A stretch of DNA of 64,000 nt from Macrosoma leucophasiata (GCA_036365455.1 JAWQUS010000009.1:1208001-1272000), one strand, 5' to 3'. Positions 1 to 11,007 are shown, counted from the stretch's first letter. The notes: a model not told the origin generated them from the letters alone. Numbers and translations: made by a program.

Positions 1-239
1 CAGTTCACATTGATGTTAAGTGATGACTGCAGCCTATAGACACCCACACAAAGACGAAGGTCAAAATACAGATGCGTCACTCCTGAGGCCTAAGGTGTTA
101 TGCCTCTGTGCCGGAAATTACAGGGCCGTACATTACCACCTGATCGGAACACAGTAGTCCTGAACACTACCATTTAGCGGCAAGTATCTTAGGTAAGTGC
201 CTACGCCCGCGATCTCCGCCACTGGAGCTCTACCACCAG
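1..239 (-). repeat. SINE-A copy, cut by window edge
   Basis: Minus-strand SINE-A. It enters at the block 'cagttcacattgatgttaag' and runs to the family's 5' end 'ctctaccacc' at about 230-238. The poly(A) end lies outside the window. It closely matches copies at 5442 and 43703. Confidence 0.85.
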
Positions 240-255
240 CCAAAAGTGATGGTGG

Positions 256-395
256 ATGATAAGTAATGACTGCAGCCTATAGACATCTACACAAAAACAA
301 AGGACTAAATGCAGATGCGTTGCACCGGAGGCCTAAGTTGTTTCGTATGTCTCTGTAAAAGTAATGTCATACAATACAACCTAATTTCACGAGTG
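256..395 (-). repeat. SINE-A, old degenerate partial copy
   Basis: The blocks 'gactgcagcctatagacatc' and 'gcagatgcgtt' identify SINE-A. It is much more diverged than the neighbouring copy and lacks its 5' hairpin end. Confidence 0.6.
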
Positions 396-1132
396 TATTC
401 CACAAAGTGATAGGCAACGGCCATTTTTTTTTTTGTTCTTAACTATCTATCTTCTAATAAATGAAATGCTCGTGTTACAGAGTTACTGTACGAGTATATA
501 CTCCTGCGAAACGGCTGAATCGATCATTGTGAAATTTTCTGTGTGTTTGGTAGATATGAGAATCGGTTGTAGTTTATTTTCTAACCGAGTTCAAAAAACG
601 AGAAGGTTCTCAATTCGGCCGGTATATATATATATTTTTTTTTTATGTATGTACGCGAATTTCGCCGAGATTTTGGGACCGTTTTACGTCATTCTTATTT
701 TGTTTGATGCGGAATAGTTTCGAATTGGTCCCATATAAATTTGATTCAGATAGGCCCATCAGTTTTTATTTTATGAGCATTTTTCTACTTACTTTCACCT
801 CAGACCTAAGGAATAAGAACAGACGGCGAGTTGTCATACAGTGCGTTGAATCCACTGACGTCCTAGATAGTCCTAATGCGCATGACAACAAGATGACAAC
901 AAGTGACAATGACACATTTACTCATCGACGATACAACACAGCTTATTTACTCCTTTGTGGATAAAATTTTTTCATTGATTTCGTATAGTCATGTAATAAT
1001 TTTGTATCGACACACCTAAACAATTTAAATGGTATCTAATTGTCACGAAGCTAAAAAAATTAGATTTTTCAAATTATACAGATGTGAACGTTAACCTAAT
1101 TGGCAATGTAGCAATAAACTAAAAAATATTAA
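396..1132. other. AT-rich stretch, no gene recognised
   Basis: Two overlapping ORFs under 95 codons are present. Neither shows a domain, and both are composed of AT-rich filler. No repeat family shared with the rest of the window was seen. Confidence 0.5.
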
Positions 1133-1600
1133 ATAAATATAACTACGTTTATGAAAAACCGACTTCAAAACTGAAAAGTAAAAAATAATAAAGATTTAAT
1201 TGTAATTATATACTACCTATTATTTATATGTACTATTTAATAATAGGTTTGAAGTCGGTGCCAAGCCAAAATCACTAAGGTAGGCATTTAATTGTATTTA
1301 AACGTAACTTCACGCCTGTAATCCCCGAAGGGGTAGGCAAAGGGAAATACGTGAATTCAAGCAAACATGCAAACACCCACGATTCGCCGGTTACGTTTTG
1401 TTTAGTGTATTAATTTGCTCATATTCATATTTAAGTGATTAGAATATAATTATTTCTTTTAGGCTCGGCACCGACTTCAAACCTATTAATTAGTAAATAG
1501 CACATGTATTTATTAGGTAGTATATAATTACAATTAAATCTTTATTATTTTTTACTTTTCAGTTTTGAAGTCGGTTTTTCTTAACGTAGTTATATTTATT
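1133..1600. mobile_element. Fold-back element with ~135-bp inverted arms
   Basis: The left arm 1133-1267 is the reverse complement of the right arm 1461-1600, with only a few differences. Both carry 'gaaaaaccgacttcaaaac' and 'ggtttgaagtcggtgcc'. The spacer holds a SINE-B fragment (1303-1400). No target duplication was clear. A fold-back or long-TIR non-autonomous element is inferred. Confidence 0.7.
1303..1400 (-). repeat. SINE-B 3' fragment inside the fold-back spacer
   Basis: It matches the conserved SINE-B end from 'cgtaacttcacgcctgtaat' through 'cgccggttacgtttt'. The tRNA-like head is missing. Confidence 0.75.
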
Positions 1601-1713
1601 GTATTGATAAATGGTGAGGATTTGAAAATTCTCCACAATTTTTCTTTTTTGGTCATTACATTTTTTAACTTAAACCACTTAGGCATTAGAAGTTTCTCGG
1701 GGGCAGTTAGTTA

Positions 1714-1897
1714 TCCCTACTAATATAATAAATGCGAAAGTAACTCTGTCTGTCTGTCTGTCTGTTACCTTTTCACGTCCTAACAACTGTGAAATGAAAT
1801 TTGGTACAGAGATAGAGCTGACTTTGAGAAAGAACATAGGCTACTTAGTTATTTATAAAACGACATCCACGCGGGCGAAGCCGCGGGCAACAGCTAG
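1714..1897 (+). mobile_element. Hel-a, short Helitron-like element
   Basis: It begins with TC after an A and ends CTAG before a T, the insertion pattern of Helitrons. A GCGG/CCGC hairpin (1871-1884) lies just before the end. A GTCT run is internal and there is no protein. Related copies in the minus orientation are at 26716, 51350 and 54848. Confidence 0.7.
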
Positions 1898-2100
1898 TAA
1901 TAAATAAAATTACATGACATGTGTGCCTATGTTTTGTTTTTTTCACATTCTTTTTTAAATGAATTAACTTTATCTTTGAATTTTGTGTCTTCGGAATCGG
2001 AGTGCATCATGAGTGAAAAGAGTCTTGAATGTAAAAGAGGCAAAGGAGCTGTGAAAGTTTGGGGCTCCACGGTCTCTCCCCTGTGAAAATATAATAATCT

Positions 2101-2300
2101 TCTTAATATATATAAATTACGTGTCACAGTGTTTGTCCGCGATGGACTCCTTAACTACTTAACCGATTTGAATCAAACTTGCACACCGTGTGCAGTTTGA
2201 TCCAACTTACCAGATAGGATATCGTACCAGCGTACATCTCAATCTATAGTCGCAATATTATGTAAAATTGCACCCGTACGAAGCCGGTGCGGGCCACTAG
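2101..2300 (+). mobile_element. Helitron-like element with CTAG end
   Basis: The 3' end is 'gccggtgcgggccactag' followed by T, with a GC-rich hairpin 'gcacccg...cgggc'. It is a single copy here. The 5' limit is uncertain. Confidence 0.55.
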
Positions 2301-2334
2301 TATATACGAGTATATACATACATATATATGTGTG

Positions 2335-2358
2335 TGTGTATATATATATATATATATA
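2335..2358. repeat. GT/TA microsatellite
   Basis: A short alternating GT tract is followed by a TA tract in an AT-rich stretch (2301-2864). No gene is recognised there. Confidence 0.6.
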
Positions 2359-2864
2359 AATTAATTATTTGGAGCGGTCGTCTTTATTTAGTTTTGGGAA
2401 ATGCACGAAATATAAAATTGCAAAACCATAAATCGGTACGAGTATATTTTAAAAATAATGTGCAGAAATTATCGTTTAAAAATAGTGGCATAGTAATATA
2501 TAATCAAAAAATCATCTTCCATCTCAAAAAACCATATCTCCATCTATAATAAAAAAATATTTGCACTCAAGACAGTTCTTTTATAATCCAATCTTGCTAA
2601 AATTACATGAAATTAGAAGCAAAAAATATTATTAAAATAGTTTCAGACACCAGTCTTCGTTTAATTAATTTTCGTGTTCATTTAATTAACAGAAAATCGA
2701 GCACATTTCCCTCGAAAAATCTTCTTAAGTTACTATGGATTCTATATTATTACAATGGATTAACCTCTTACACCTCTATTAATATTAAAATAGTCATGAT
2801 CTTCGTACAAAAATACGCTGTACTCTTGATACGCTGTACGCTGTACGCTGTAATATAGATTTAA

Positions 2865-3132
2865 TCTATACTAATATTACAAAGCTGAAGAGTTTTTATA
2901 TTGTAAACGGGACTTAATCGCGTACTATTTTAATCGAAGTATTTAAAAAAAGAACTGAAGTTTTGTTTGTTTGTTTGTTTGAACGCCCTAATCTCTAACT
3001 ACTGGTTCGATTTGGAAAGTTCTTTCAGTGTTAGATAGCCCATTTATCGAGGAAAGCTATAGGCTATCTGTATCATCACGCTATGACTAATAGGAGTGGA
3101 GCAGCGCGGGCGAAGCCGGGGCGGGCTGCTAG
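2865..3132 (+). mobile_element. Hel-b, Helitron-like element
   Basis: It starts TC after A, carries a GTTT run at about 2959-2980, and ends 'gcgaagccggggcgggctgctag' in a GC hairpin plus CTAG. The base after CTAG is A rather than T. The copy at 41468 is in the opposite orientation. Confidence 0.6.
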
Positions 3133-3297
3133 AAACAGATAAGCTTGCATTGCATAGAACTTACCGTTTATATTGGGATAGTGGTAATGGTTTTTCTGAA
3201 TGCAAAATCGTATCGAGCATCGGAGTTTAAGCACATTGAAAGTCAAATATAGTTCACAAACATACAAATATACCTTTCAATATTAATATATACCTAA

Positions 3298-3416
3298 TCT
3301 ATACTTATAATAAAACTGTAGAAGTGTAAATTCTGTACATTAAAAATATTGAAAAAATAAATACCAGGGGATGTTACTAGATCGATACCGAACCCAAATA
3401 TGTGATTAGAAAAATT

Positions 3417-3465
<49 letters not shown>

Positions 3466-4057
3466 TTGTTCAAGCATCACAGAAAAACTACCTGTCCGAT
3501 TACAATGAAACTTGGTCTAATTATACTTTAACCTTTGGCGCACAACACTGGGTACTTTTTATCCCGGAAAATGTCTGTTTGTCTGTGTGTTTGTGCACTC
3601 TAATATCAGAAACGGCTTATTCGATTTGCGGTTTATTAATATATTGTGGTAAGTTTCACTCAACATTTAATGTTTGTTTCATGTGAATAGGTCAGTGAAT
3701 AGTCAGGTCAGAAATAAAAAAGTTATGTCAATTTAAAGAATCATATCGAATACTTTTAAGGTATTCTGTATCTTAGTTCTATCTTTTAGGGGGGTTTCGT
3801 ACCTAAAAGGTAAAAACGGACCCTACGGATTATTAATCCTCCGCTGTCTGTCTGTCCGTCCGCCTGTCTGTCACCAGCCTGTATCTCATAAATAGTGATA
3901 ATTAGAAAGCTAACATTTTCACAAATTATGTATTTCTGATACCGCTATAAAGACAAAATTAATTACTAAAAATAATAAAATGAAAATAATAGTTAAGGGG
4001 TCCAAGGGGGCATATAATAAACGTGTCTTTTTTCGTATATGTTTTGCTCGATAGCAA
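3298..4057 (+). mobile_element. Hel-f copy, interrupted by a MITE
   Basis: The sequence from 'tctatacttataataaaact' through the GTCT run and 'aaggggtccaagggggcata' matches 19436-20140 for about 700 bp. It is broken at 4058 by the PIF-like MITE and resumes at 4908-4979. An ORF at 3402-3686 inside it is repeat-derived low complexity and is not called as a gene. Confidence 0.6.
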
Positions 4058-4060
4058 TAA

Positions 4061-4904
4061 GGGGCCATCCATAAATTACGTCACAAGTAAATGGGGAGGG
4101 AGGGTATCACCGAAATGTGACAATGTGTGACAAGGGGCAGGAGGGGTCGAAAGTTTTGTGACGTCACATGTTAAAATTTAAAATACTGAAACGTGAAATC
4201 TAGATGTGAATAAAAAACTCTAAAAATCTACGAACTTGATCTATATTTATCAATAATTCACTATATTTATTGATTCGAGTGAGACTCAACTTCACAAGAA
4301 TTTTGAATGGTAAGGGTTTAAATAGGTTTAAGTCGTCTGCGAGTGCTCGCTCGCTTTTCTACCGTTCCGCGCGTCGGTTGTTAGCGAGACCTGCGACAAG
4401 TACTGCCACATGCGCCGGCGCAGTGACTTCAATACGACGAGTGACAGTCAAAGTTATCTCAGTTTACTTATTTTAATATTTTTAATTTATCATTAAATTA
4501 TTTTAAAATGAATAAAAAGATAGATTTAGGTATTCTCTACCGTAGATTATAAATTGCTGATATAAAAGAGTGGATCCAAAGCCCATGGACACTAGATAAT
4601 TAAGTTTTTTATATATATAATTAACGTAATTAGTCGTTTATTGTTTTTTAACTAGTCGTTGTTTTTTCAGTTATCTGAAATATTGGAATTTATGTTGATT
4701 TTATAAGATTATTTAATAAAAATAAGCAAAAAATGGAAAAAGCTGTTTTCTCTCGATTATTTTTGAGTACATGAATAAATTTTAAAAATATGTGACGTCA
4801 CATCAGGAGGGGGGGGCTTATAAAAATGTGACAACCTGTGACAAGGACGGGGGGAGGGGTCCAAAAGTCCCGAAATTCGTGTGACGTAATTTATGGATGG
4901 CCCC
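4061..4904. mobile_element. PIF/Harbinger-like non-autonomous TIR element
   Basis: The termini are a perfect 25-bp inverted repeat beginning GGGGCCATCCATAAATTACG. A TAA direct repeat flanks both ends (4058-4060 and 4905-4907). A three-base TWA target and GGGGCC-type ends fit PIF/Harbinger. The palindrome TGTGACGTCACA occurs about 100 bp inside each end. No transposase is present; a 68-codon internal ORF has no recognisable domain. The element sits inside a Hel-f copy and is therefore younger than it. Confidence 0.75.
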
Positions 4905-4980
4905 TAACGGCAGCAAGTAGACGATTAAAATTTTCACAGAATTTTTAGGTCTTACGTTGTATATTACTTTCCATAATAAA

Positions 4981-5289
4981 TCTATACAAATAAATAAAAT
5001 TGGAGTGTCTGTTTGTTATATTAAAATAACCGCCTTTTTCTAAATGCCTATGTATGTATTTATACACGGTACATATACCAAAACAAGATTTTTTACAATT
5101 TTTGTCTGTCTGTCTGTTTGGCGGGGCTAATCTTGGGAACGGCTTTGACGGAACTTTCACAGGCAGATAGCTGATGTGATAAGGAATAACTTAGGCTACC
5201 TTTATACCAGCTGCGCCCACGACTTCGTACGGGTAGATACTGAACAATCATATTTTTTCTCACGTGGACGAAGTCGCGGGCACAGCTAG
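4981..5289 (+). mobile_element. Hel-c, Helitron-like element
   Basis: It starts 'tctatacaaataaataaaat' after A and ends 'gtcgcgggcacagctag' before T. It has a GTCT run and a 3' region where 'acttcgt' and 'acgaagt' can pair. This is the most repeated Helitron-like family in the window. Confidence 0.75.
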
Positions 5290-5441
5290 TGTTTAATAAA
5301 ATAACGGGTTGTAAATACGGGTCATTTGAGTCACCATCACAGTTTTTTTTTTTCATTTTCATCGTGACTTCGAATATATTTCGAATTTCGAGGTCTCCAC
5401 GACTTGGTATCAGGCATTTTTATCTCCAGCGACTAGTGACA

Positions 5442-5735
5442 TTTTTTTTTTTTTTATGTAATGGAAGTGGCAAACAAGCATGCAGTTCACATTGATGTTA
5501 AGTGATGACTGCAGCCTATAGACACCCACATGAAGACCAAGGCCAAAATGCAGATGCGTTACCACCCCTGAGGCCTAAGGTGTTATGCCTCTGTGCCGGC
5601 AATTACAGGGCCGTACATTACCACCTGACCGGAACACGATAGTGCTGAACACTACCATTTAGCGGCAAGTAAATTAGGTAATGCGGTGGTGCCTACGCCC
5701 GCGAGCTCCGTCACTGGAGCTCTACCACCAGTAAA
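5442..5735 (-). repeat. SINE-A, full-length
   Basis: A poly(T) of about 14 (5442-5455) represents the poly(A) tail, followed by 'atgtaatggaagtggcaaac'. It ends at the paired hairpin block GAGCTCC/GGAGCTC. About 285 bp; a good reference copy for the family. Confidence 0.9.
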
Positions 5736-5847
5736 ACACACAACACGGACGTGGCATAAACATTACCGGTGTCTACAGCCGCGCAGATTGTTCTTGTAGG
5801 GGAATTAACGTAGAAACATTTATTACACGTATATATTTTGATTTGAC

Positions 5848-6046
5848 AACCCGGTTAGTCCAGCGGTGTGAAACTATCGTTTGATTCGAAGGGTCGCGGG
5901 TTCGATCCCCGCACCGGGACAAATATTTGTATGCCCTACAGATATTTGTTTCGGGTCTGGGTGTTTGTGTATGTGTTTTATGTGTACCCACGACACAGGT
6001 TTATACCTACTGTGGGGCTGTGAGTGTAAGCGTATTTTATTTTATT
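5848..6046 (+). repeat. SINE-C with tRNA-like head
   Basis: The head at 5848-5920 folds as a tRNA. The acceptor strands 'cccggt' and 'accggg' pair, and the B box is GGTTCGATCCC. It is followed by the family body 'aaatatttgtatg' and 'cccacgacacaggtttatac'. It is not called a functional tRNA because the anticodon arm is irregular and the body continues as repeat. Confidence 0.75.
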
Positions 6047-6170
6047 TATATACAAATAAATAAAATTGGAGTGTCTGTTTGTAATATAAAAACAACATTT
6101 TTTACAATTTTTGTCTGTCTGTCTGCTTATTCCGGCTAATCTCAGGAACGGCTGGACCGATTTTGACGGA
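6047..6170 (+). mobile_element. Hel-c 5' fragment
   Basis: The sequence from 'tacaaataaataaaattgg' to 'ctggaccgattttgacgg' matches the first half of Hel-c. It then breaks directly into SINE-B sequence. Confidence 0.65.
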
Positions 6171-6290
6171 AAAATCCGAATAAAACCAGAGATAAAGGTT
6201 TTTACACCATTATCTCTGAGAACCCCCTACCCGGGAATCAAACCCAGCGTAGTAGTAGTGGCCTGCTACCACTAGGCTACCGAGGCAGTT
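6171..6290 (-). repeat. SINE-B 5' (tRNA-like head) fragment
   Basis: It contains the tRNA-like head in reverse ('ctaccactaggctaccgagg') and the adjoining 'accagagataaagg' block. The 3' two-thirds of SINE-B are missing. Confidence 0.75.
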
Positions 6291-7318
6291 CAAGTTAAGT
6301 AAGTTTAAAAGTGTCTGTTGGAACAATAATGTATTAAAACTGCTCTGTGTACTTTGCATTTGCAAGAGGCAATGTTATGTTTAAAGTTCAGTGAATTAAA
6401 AAGAAAATTACCTACCTAAGTCGACCGTACTCACAAAAATAAACCGCACCCTTTTAGTAAGCCGTCGTAAAATACTTAAGTAGTTCAAACTTTCTAAACC
6501 ACACCAGGTACTTGGCATACTTTATTAAATACAACGATAACGATGGTGTTAAGGGGACGGGGCACTTAACGTCTCATTAGGCGCCTCAATTTACTTCATT
6601 AGCGATATCAGAACAGTCTAGAAACGTCAGTTTTTGTTCATTGGCTTTTAAAGTTTGCAAATTTCATTTTACCCGTCGTGAAAGTCAATTTTCGCCGTCT
6701 TGCGCTTGAATGGATAAGGAAATGTTGCATGGTACTTGCATTGTTAATGTTACGTAAACGTTTTTAATTTTATTTCGAACATTTTGTGTCTTCTTAAACA
6801 TTTACATAGTCTAAATATAAAACAAGGACGTTGAGGTAAAAGGATATCATTATTTACGTAAACGCGTACACACATTCCCACATTTCTCAGGGTTTTTCGG
6901 ACAGTATTCACTTCGAAAAACCCTGAAAAATGTGGATGATCAAAAACTGACCAATATGTAGTTACAAAAGTAGATGCTCTGAAAATTTAGTAAAACAAGA
7001 AAAAAATTGCCTGCCATAAAAGCTTCAGGAAAAAAAATCGGCAGGGTTTTTTTCCACTAACGACAGATATACTATTGAAAAGATAAAATATAGATTATTT
7101 GCATTCCTTGTAGTTCGCTGACGCTACGTATTAATTTTTCGATTTAAAAATATACAATTTTCGTAATTGTACCGCAAAATATTTGTTCGACTTGCTATAT
7201 TGATCGATATTATTAAAAAAATGCGTATTTTCTTATTTTTTTCCAGAACTGATTACTGTCTCTGGTCCTAGTTTTGTGATAAAGCATTTTAAATATTCGG
7301 GACGTATACTTTTACTTT
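6291..7318. other. About 1 kb without gene or known repeat
   Basis: Apart from a 22-bp hairpin at 6878-6935, no ORF, repeat or motif was recognised. Confidence 0.5.
6878..6935. repeat. 22-bp stem hairpin
   Basis: The arms 6878-6899 and 6914-6935 pair with one mismatch around a 14-nt loop. The size resembles a small-RNA precursor or a very short TIR relic; nothing else supports either. Confidence 0.6.
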
Positions 7319-7650
7319 ACGAAGCGCGCATGGCCCCGCGGCTGGTGTAGATTGGAAGCAGTCTACTCGGTTATGCGATACGGGCGCGGTCGGGTGTGTG
7401 ACGGTCACTCGTCACCCTAGTGGCTAAAATACGCGTTTCCGTGCTTCGGAGGGCACATTAAGCTGTCGGTCCCGGTTGTTATCGATAGATAGCAGTCGTT
7501 AAACCTTGTCGGGGCCTTAGGGGCGGTTTGAAAACTTCCGACTCGCATTGGAGCAGTGTGGTGGAGTAAGCTCCAGGCCTCCTCCCAAGAAAGGGATAGA
7601 CTCGTGCCCAGCAGTGGGACGTATCAAGGGTTGCCACTATTTATTTATTA
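7319..7650 (+). repeat. SINE-5S, diverged copy
   Basis: It starts 'gaagcgcgcatggccccg', passes the 5S-like block GGGCGCGGT, and ends 'agcagtgggacgtat' before AT-rich tail sequence. It is more diverged than the copies at 16210 and 45300. Confidence 0.8.
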
Positions 7651-8074
7651 GGTTTAAACTTTTACTTACTAGTAAATATTATTGTGAGGTTAAACAACTC
7701 AGGCACAACCTGTGTGTTGTGTAAATATTTTATCTTTAGACAGAATTAACTACCTACTACTTGTACCTACTGTATGCTCATTTTCTATTATCACTACATA
7801 TGAAAATCTTACTTTTATATCATGCGTACTTCCTATTTGGTATTCTTTTGATTTTGTGAACTATGTCCAAAAACTTCTTTACTGATACATCTTACTACTG
7901 CTGAAAAAGTATTCCACCAGTGTATGATTCAATAAATTAACGCATCCATGTATTACACAGCCATTATTTTTATTTATTACAGTCTACCGAACCTATACAC
8001 TGGTCAAAACACGAGGAGCGTGATAATGGACGCACCCAATGACTCGGCGTACAGTAATGAGCGGTCAGGTCCGG
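7651..8074. other. No gene or repeat recognised
   Basis: AT-rich sequence. A 68-codon ORF starting at 7948 overlaps the following repeats and has no recognisable domain. Confidence 0.4.
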
Positions 8075-8150
8075 CATACAAAGAGCAACACGGGCCACCG
8101 GCCGCCGCAGCGAACCAGAGGGTAGTAGCTATAGCGTGTATTACCGATGT
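8075..8150 (+). mobile_element. MITE-D terminal fragment
   Basis: 'agcaacacgggccaccggcc' and 'ttaccgatg' match the left end of MITE-D at 18398. It is truncated and joins a SINE-A 3' fragment. Confidence 0.6.
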
Positions 8151-8228
8151 ATAGGTTGCCGTCATCACTTAACATCAATTGTGAACTGCGTGCGTGTTCG
8201 CCACATCCGTAACATAAAAAAATGTACA
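8151..8228 (+). repeat. SINE-A 3' fragment
   Basis: 'gtcatcacttaacatcaat' to 'cataaaaaaatg' matches the last quarter of SINE-A, including the A tail. Confidence 0.75.
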
Positions 8229-8522
8229 GAATTATGTCACACGTGGCTTCTTCTTAACAGTAAAAGTAAGCACGTGACACGTGGATGAAAACAGGAAAAA
8301 AATGTGTAAACAGAGAGGTGGGGAGGTATGTAATAAAGTGGAGTATATTTGCCGCCGACGGGACGTTTCCGCTTCCGAGAACATCGCGTGGACAAACATT
8401 TACGTCAGACGAGACGTCAACGACACGTTTACGTTTGGTTTGAAATTGCGAATTTAATAATGCATGTATTTTTTATAGTCAATGAGGTCACATTAAAGGG
8501 TAGGCACCGGGAACAAAAAGTT

Positions 8523-9100
8523 GGTCCGGAGGGGAGTAGCCGTAGCGTTCATTACCGATGCAAAACAGTCTGTCATATTTTGCGGGGAGAAATACGTGTG
8601 ACACACACTCACACTATAAAAATCGTCTATTACTACGAAACTCACACCTTTTCTACTGGTGGTAGAGCTCCAGTGACGGAGCTCGAGGGCGTAGGCACCA
8701 CCGCATTACCTAATATACTTGCCGCTAAATGGTAGTGTTCAGCACTATCGTGTTCCGGTCAGGTGGTAATGTACGGCTCTGTAATTTCCGGCACAGAGGC
8801 ATAACACCTAATGCCTCAGGAGTGGCAGCGCATCAGCATTTTGACGTCTGGTCATTGTGTAGGTGTCTATAGGCTGCAGTCATCACTTAACATCAATGTG
8901 AACTGCACGCTTGTTTGCCATTTTTATTACATAAAAAAAATAAAAAAAAAAAAAAAAAAACCTTGACTTTAACAAAATACATAAACAATTTCACGGCGAC
9001 AGGCATAAGACCATTTGGTCTTGTACTTTGACAGAGGGGAAGCCTGCATATGGCTACTCCCCTCCGGTCCGCCGCGGTCGGTGGCCTATATTGCTCTATG
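8523..9100 (+). mobile_element. MITE-D copy split by a SINE-A
   Basis: The left part 8523-8650 and right part 8961-9100 together match MITE-D at 18398-18711. Removal of the SINE-A between them restores 'actcacaccttgacttt'. The short repeat 'cctt' on both sides is a plausible target duplication. The first ~30 bp of the left TIR are missing. Confidence 0.75.
8651..8960 (+). repeat. SINE-A inserted in MITE-D
   Basis: Full-length, beginning 'ctactggtggtagagctcc' and ending in an A-rich tail of about 25. The insertion post-dates the MITE-D. Confidence 0.9.
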
Positions 9101-9614
9101 ATTTAGTACTAGTATGACGTTTTCACGTCAGCTGTATATGGGAAAGTGTAGTTAATTGTAAGCAAAAAACTGGAAACATGCTACCAAGAGGAATGTCTTG
9201 TCTAGTACTTTAGTTTAGTACTTTATGTCAATGTTTATAGTCCTTTCATTCCTTTGCAACAAGAAATATGCACACCCACCTTTAGAAAGGAGACTTCGGC
9301 TTATTTCGAGTCTGTAGAGGGTTATCTCTTTCGGACCTTACCTAAGTGGCGTTTGTCGAACATTTTTATCAAATTTTGACCAATACCGGGCTATCAGTGC
9401 TTACGTAGGCTGTTTGCAGCAGAGAACGCTCTATGAAGTCGAAACTAGCCTATTGTCTCTATCGTAGACTCGTTGTGCATATATCGTGATATCGTAGACT
9501 CGTTGTGCAATATTAATTATTGAGTACAGTACCTAGGGTACCCACCTCTCCTGGAATTCCGGGAGTCTCCCGGATTCAAGATCTGAAAATGAAAATCGCC
9601 CGTTTCGCCGAAGG
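9101..9614. other. No gene or interspersed repeat recognised
   Basis: The only structure is a local duplication: 'atcgtagactcgttgtgca' occurs twice at about 9462 and 9491. Confidence 0.45.
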
Positions 9615-9770
9615 ATTTTTTTTTTTTTTTTATGTCTGACGATTGACAGACAAGCAAACGGGGCACCTGATGGAAAGTGGTCACCGTCGCCTATGAACAT
9701 TTGCAACACTAGGGGAGTTGCCAACGCGCTGCCAGCCCTGAAGGACCCTTTTGACGCCATTTTTGAAGAA
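9615..9770 (-). repeat. Lepidopteran SINE-like fragment with poly(T) edge
   Basis: A T-run is followed by 'gacaagcaaacggggcacct' and 'ttgccaacgcgctgccagcc'. A related piece in the other orientation lies at 31975-32105. The T-run suggests a minus-strand poly(A) tail. Confidence 0.55.
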
Positions 9771-10040
9771 ATTAAAAATATACTAAAAAAAATATATATA
9801 TATAAAAAAATTAAAATATACTAAATTCTCCCGGAATAACAAGTTGTTCAAAAGTAACGACACGCGATATCGAAATAGCCTTCTCGCCACTATCTTGCCA
9901 CTGAAGCCACTACTCGCCAGGGTAGCTAGACTAAACAGACAGTCTATCTGTGTGTTCCAACTATAATGTACAACGTATACGTACTATTCACGGTCTTCGA
10001 ATGAAGCAAGACAGACAAGCAAATGGACATAGTGGACCAG

Positions 10041-10328
10041 TTTTACTGGTGGTAGAGCTCCAGTGATGGAGCTCGCGGGCGTAGGCATCACCGCATTACC
10101 TAATATACTTGCCGCTAAATGGTAGTGTTCAGCACTATCGTGTTCCGGTCAGGTGGTAATGTACGGCCCTGTAATTTCCGGCACAGAGGCATAACACCTT
10201 AGCCCTCAGGGTGGCAACGCATCTGCATTTTGATCTCTGGTCATTGTATGGGTGCCTATAGGCTGCAGTCATCACTTAACATCAATGTGAACTGCATGCT
10301 TGTTCGCCACTTCCATTACATAAAAAAA
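10041..10328 (+). repeat. SINE-A, full-length
   Basis: 'ttttactggtggtagagctc' to 'ttccattacataaaaaaa'. It has the 5' hairpin, all family blocks and a short A tail. Confidence 0.9.
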
Positions 10329-10661
10329 TGGCCTATTTAAAACACATTTCGACCTAGAGAAAGTTCACGTATAAGCTATAAGCGGAAACTAACACAACGT
10401 GTTCCGTATCGTCTTTCCTTCTTGTATCGATATTTCCCAGCTGTACTGTGTGCCTATGTGAGTGTACGTAGTATGTATGGTCATGGTTCGTGTGTGCGAC
10501 TTTGATTAATCGTCTTGTATTGTGACATTTCGTTTATTTAGCTGAAAGCTCTCACATTATTTCAATTGTAATATTTTAAAACAGGTCCTAGACGAGGATT
10601 ATATTAAAGACTACTTGGCTACGCTTTGCGGCTCAGACTGGTATTAATAATTCTGAAAGTT

Positions 10662-10934
10662 ATTTTATTTTTAAAGAAAAATGGAAAGGAAAATTTGACT
10701 TCAGGCGAGACTCGAACTCGCGGCGTACTGGGAATCTAGTCCAGCCGCTCTTCCAATTGAGCTACTGAAGTCCTGCCCGATTTGTCAAATCTTTCCTTGA
10801 CATCTATTGCATTGCTTTATGGTAGCAGCAGCGCCATCTATTACCAACTATGCTAGTTAGGCAACCGATATAATAGACTTCTTTCCATTTTTCTTTAAAA
10901 ATAAAATATATTTCACAAGCATGTGTTAATGCGA
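10662..10934 (-). repeat. Composite SINE-E with tRNA-like unit
   Basis: The tRNA-like unit 10697-10772 on the minus strand has pairing ends GACTTCA/TGAAGTC and B box GTTCGAGTCTC. Flanking arms 'tttttaaagaaaaatgg' and 'ccatttttctttaaaaa' are inverted. The same unit at 41641 has a clear target duplication. The right edge abuts a truncated SINE-A. Confidence 0.7.
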
Positions 10935-10935
10935 A

Positions 10936-11007
10936 AGCGGCAAGTATATTAGGTAATGCGGTGGTGCCTACGCCCGCGAGCTCCGTCACTGGAGCTCTAC
11001 CACCAAT
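10936..11007 (-). repeat. SINE-A 5' fragment
   Basis: It contains 'gcggcaagtatattaggtaa' through the GAGCTCC hairpin block only. Confidence 0.75.

Noticed and set aside
3415..3470. CRISPR-like or functional tandem repeat from GTCT runs
   Set aside because: Pure tetranucleotide microsatellite within Helitron-like elements; no spacers. The organism is a eukaryote.
5848..5920. tRNA gene
   Set aside because: It folds like a tRNA and has a B box, but it is the head of the repeated SINE-C, and its anticodon arm is irregular.
8349..8735. 128-codon plus ORF
   Set aside because: It runs from unassigned sequence through MITE-D into SINE-A, which cannot be one gene.
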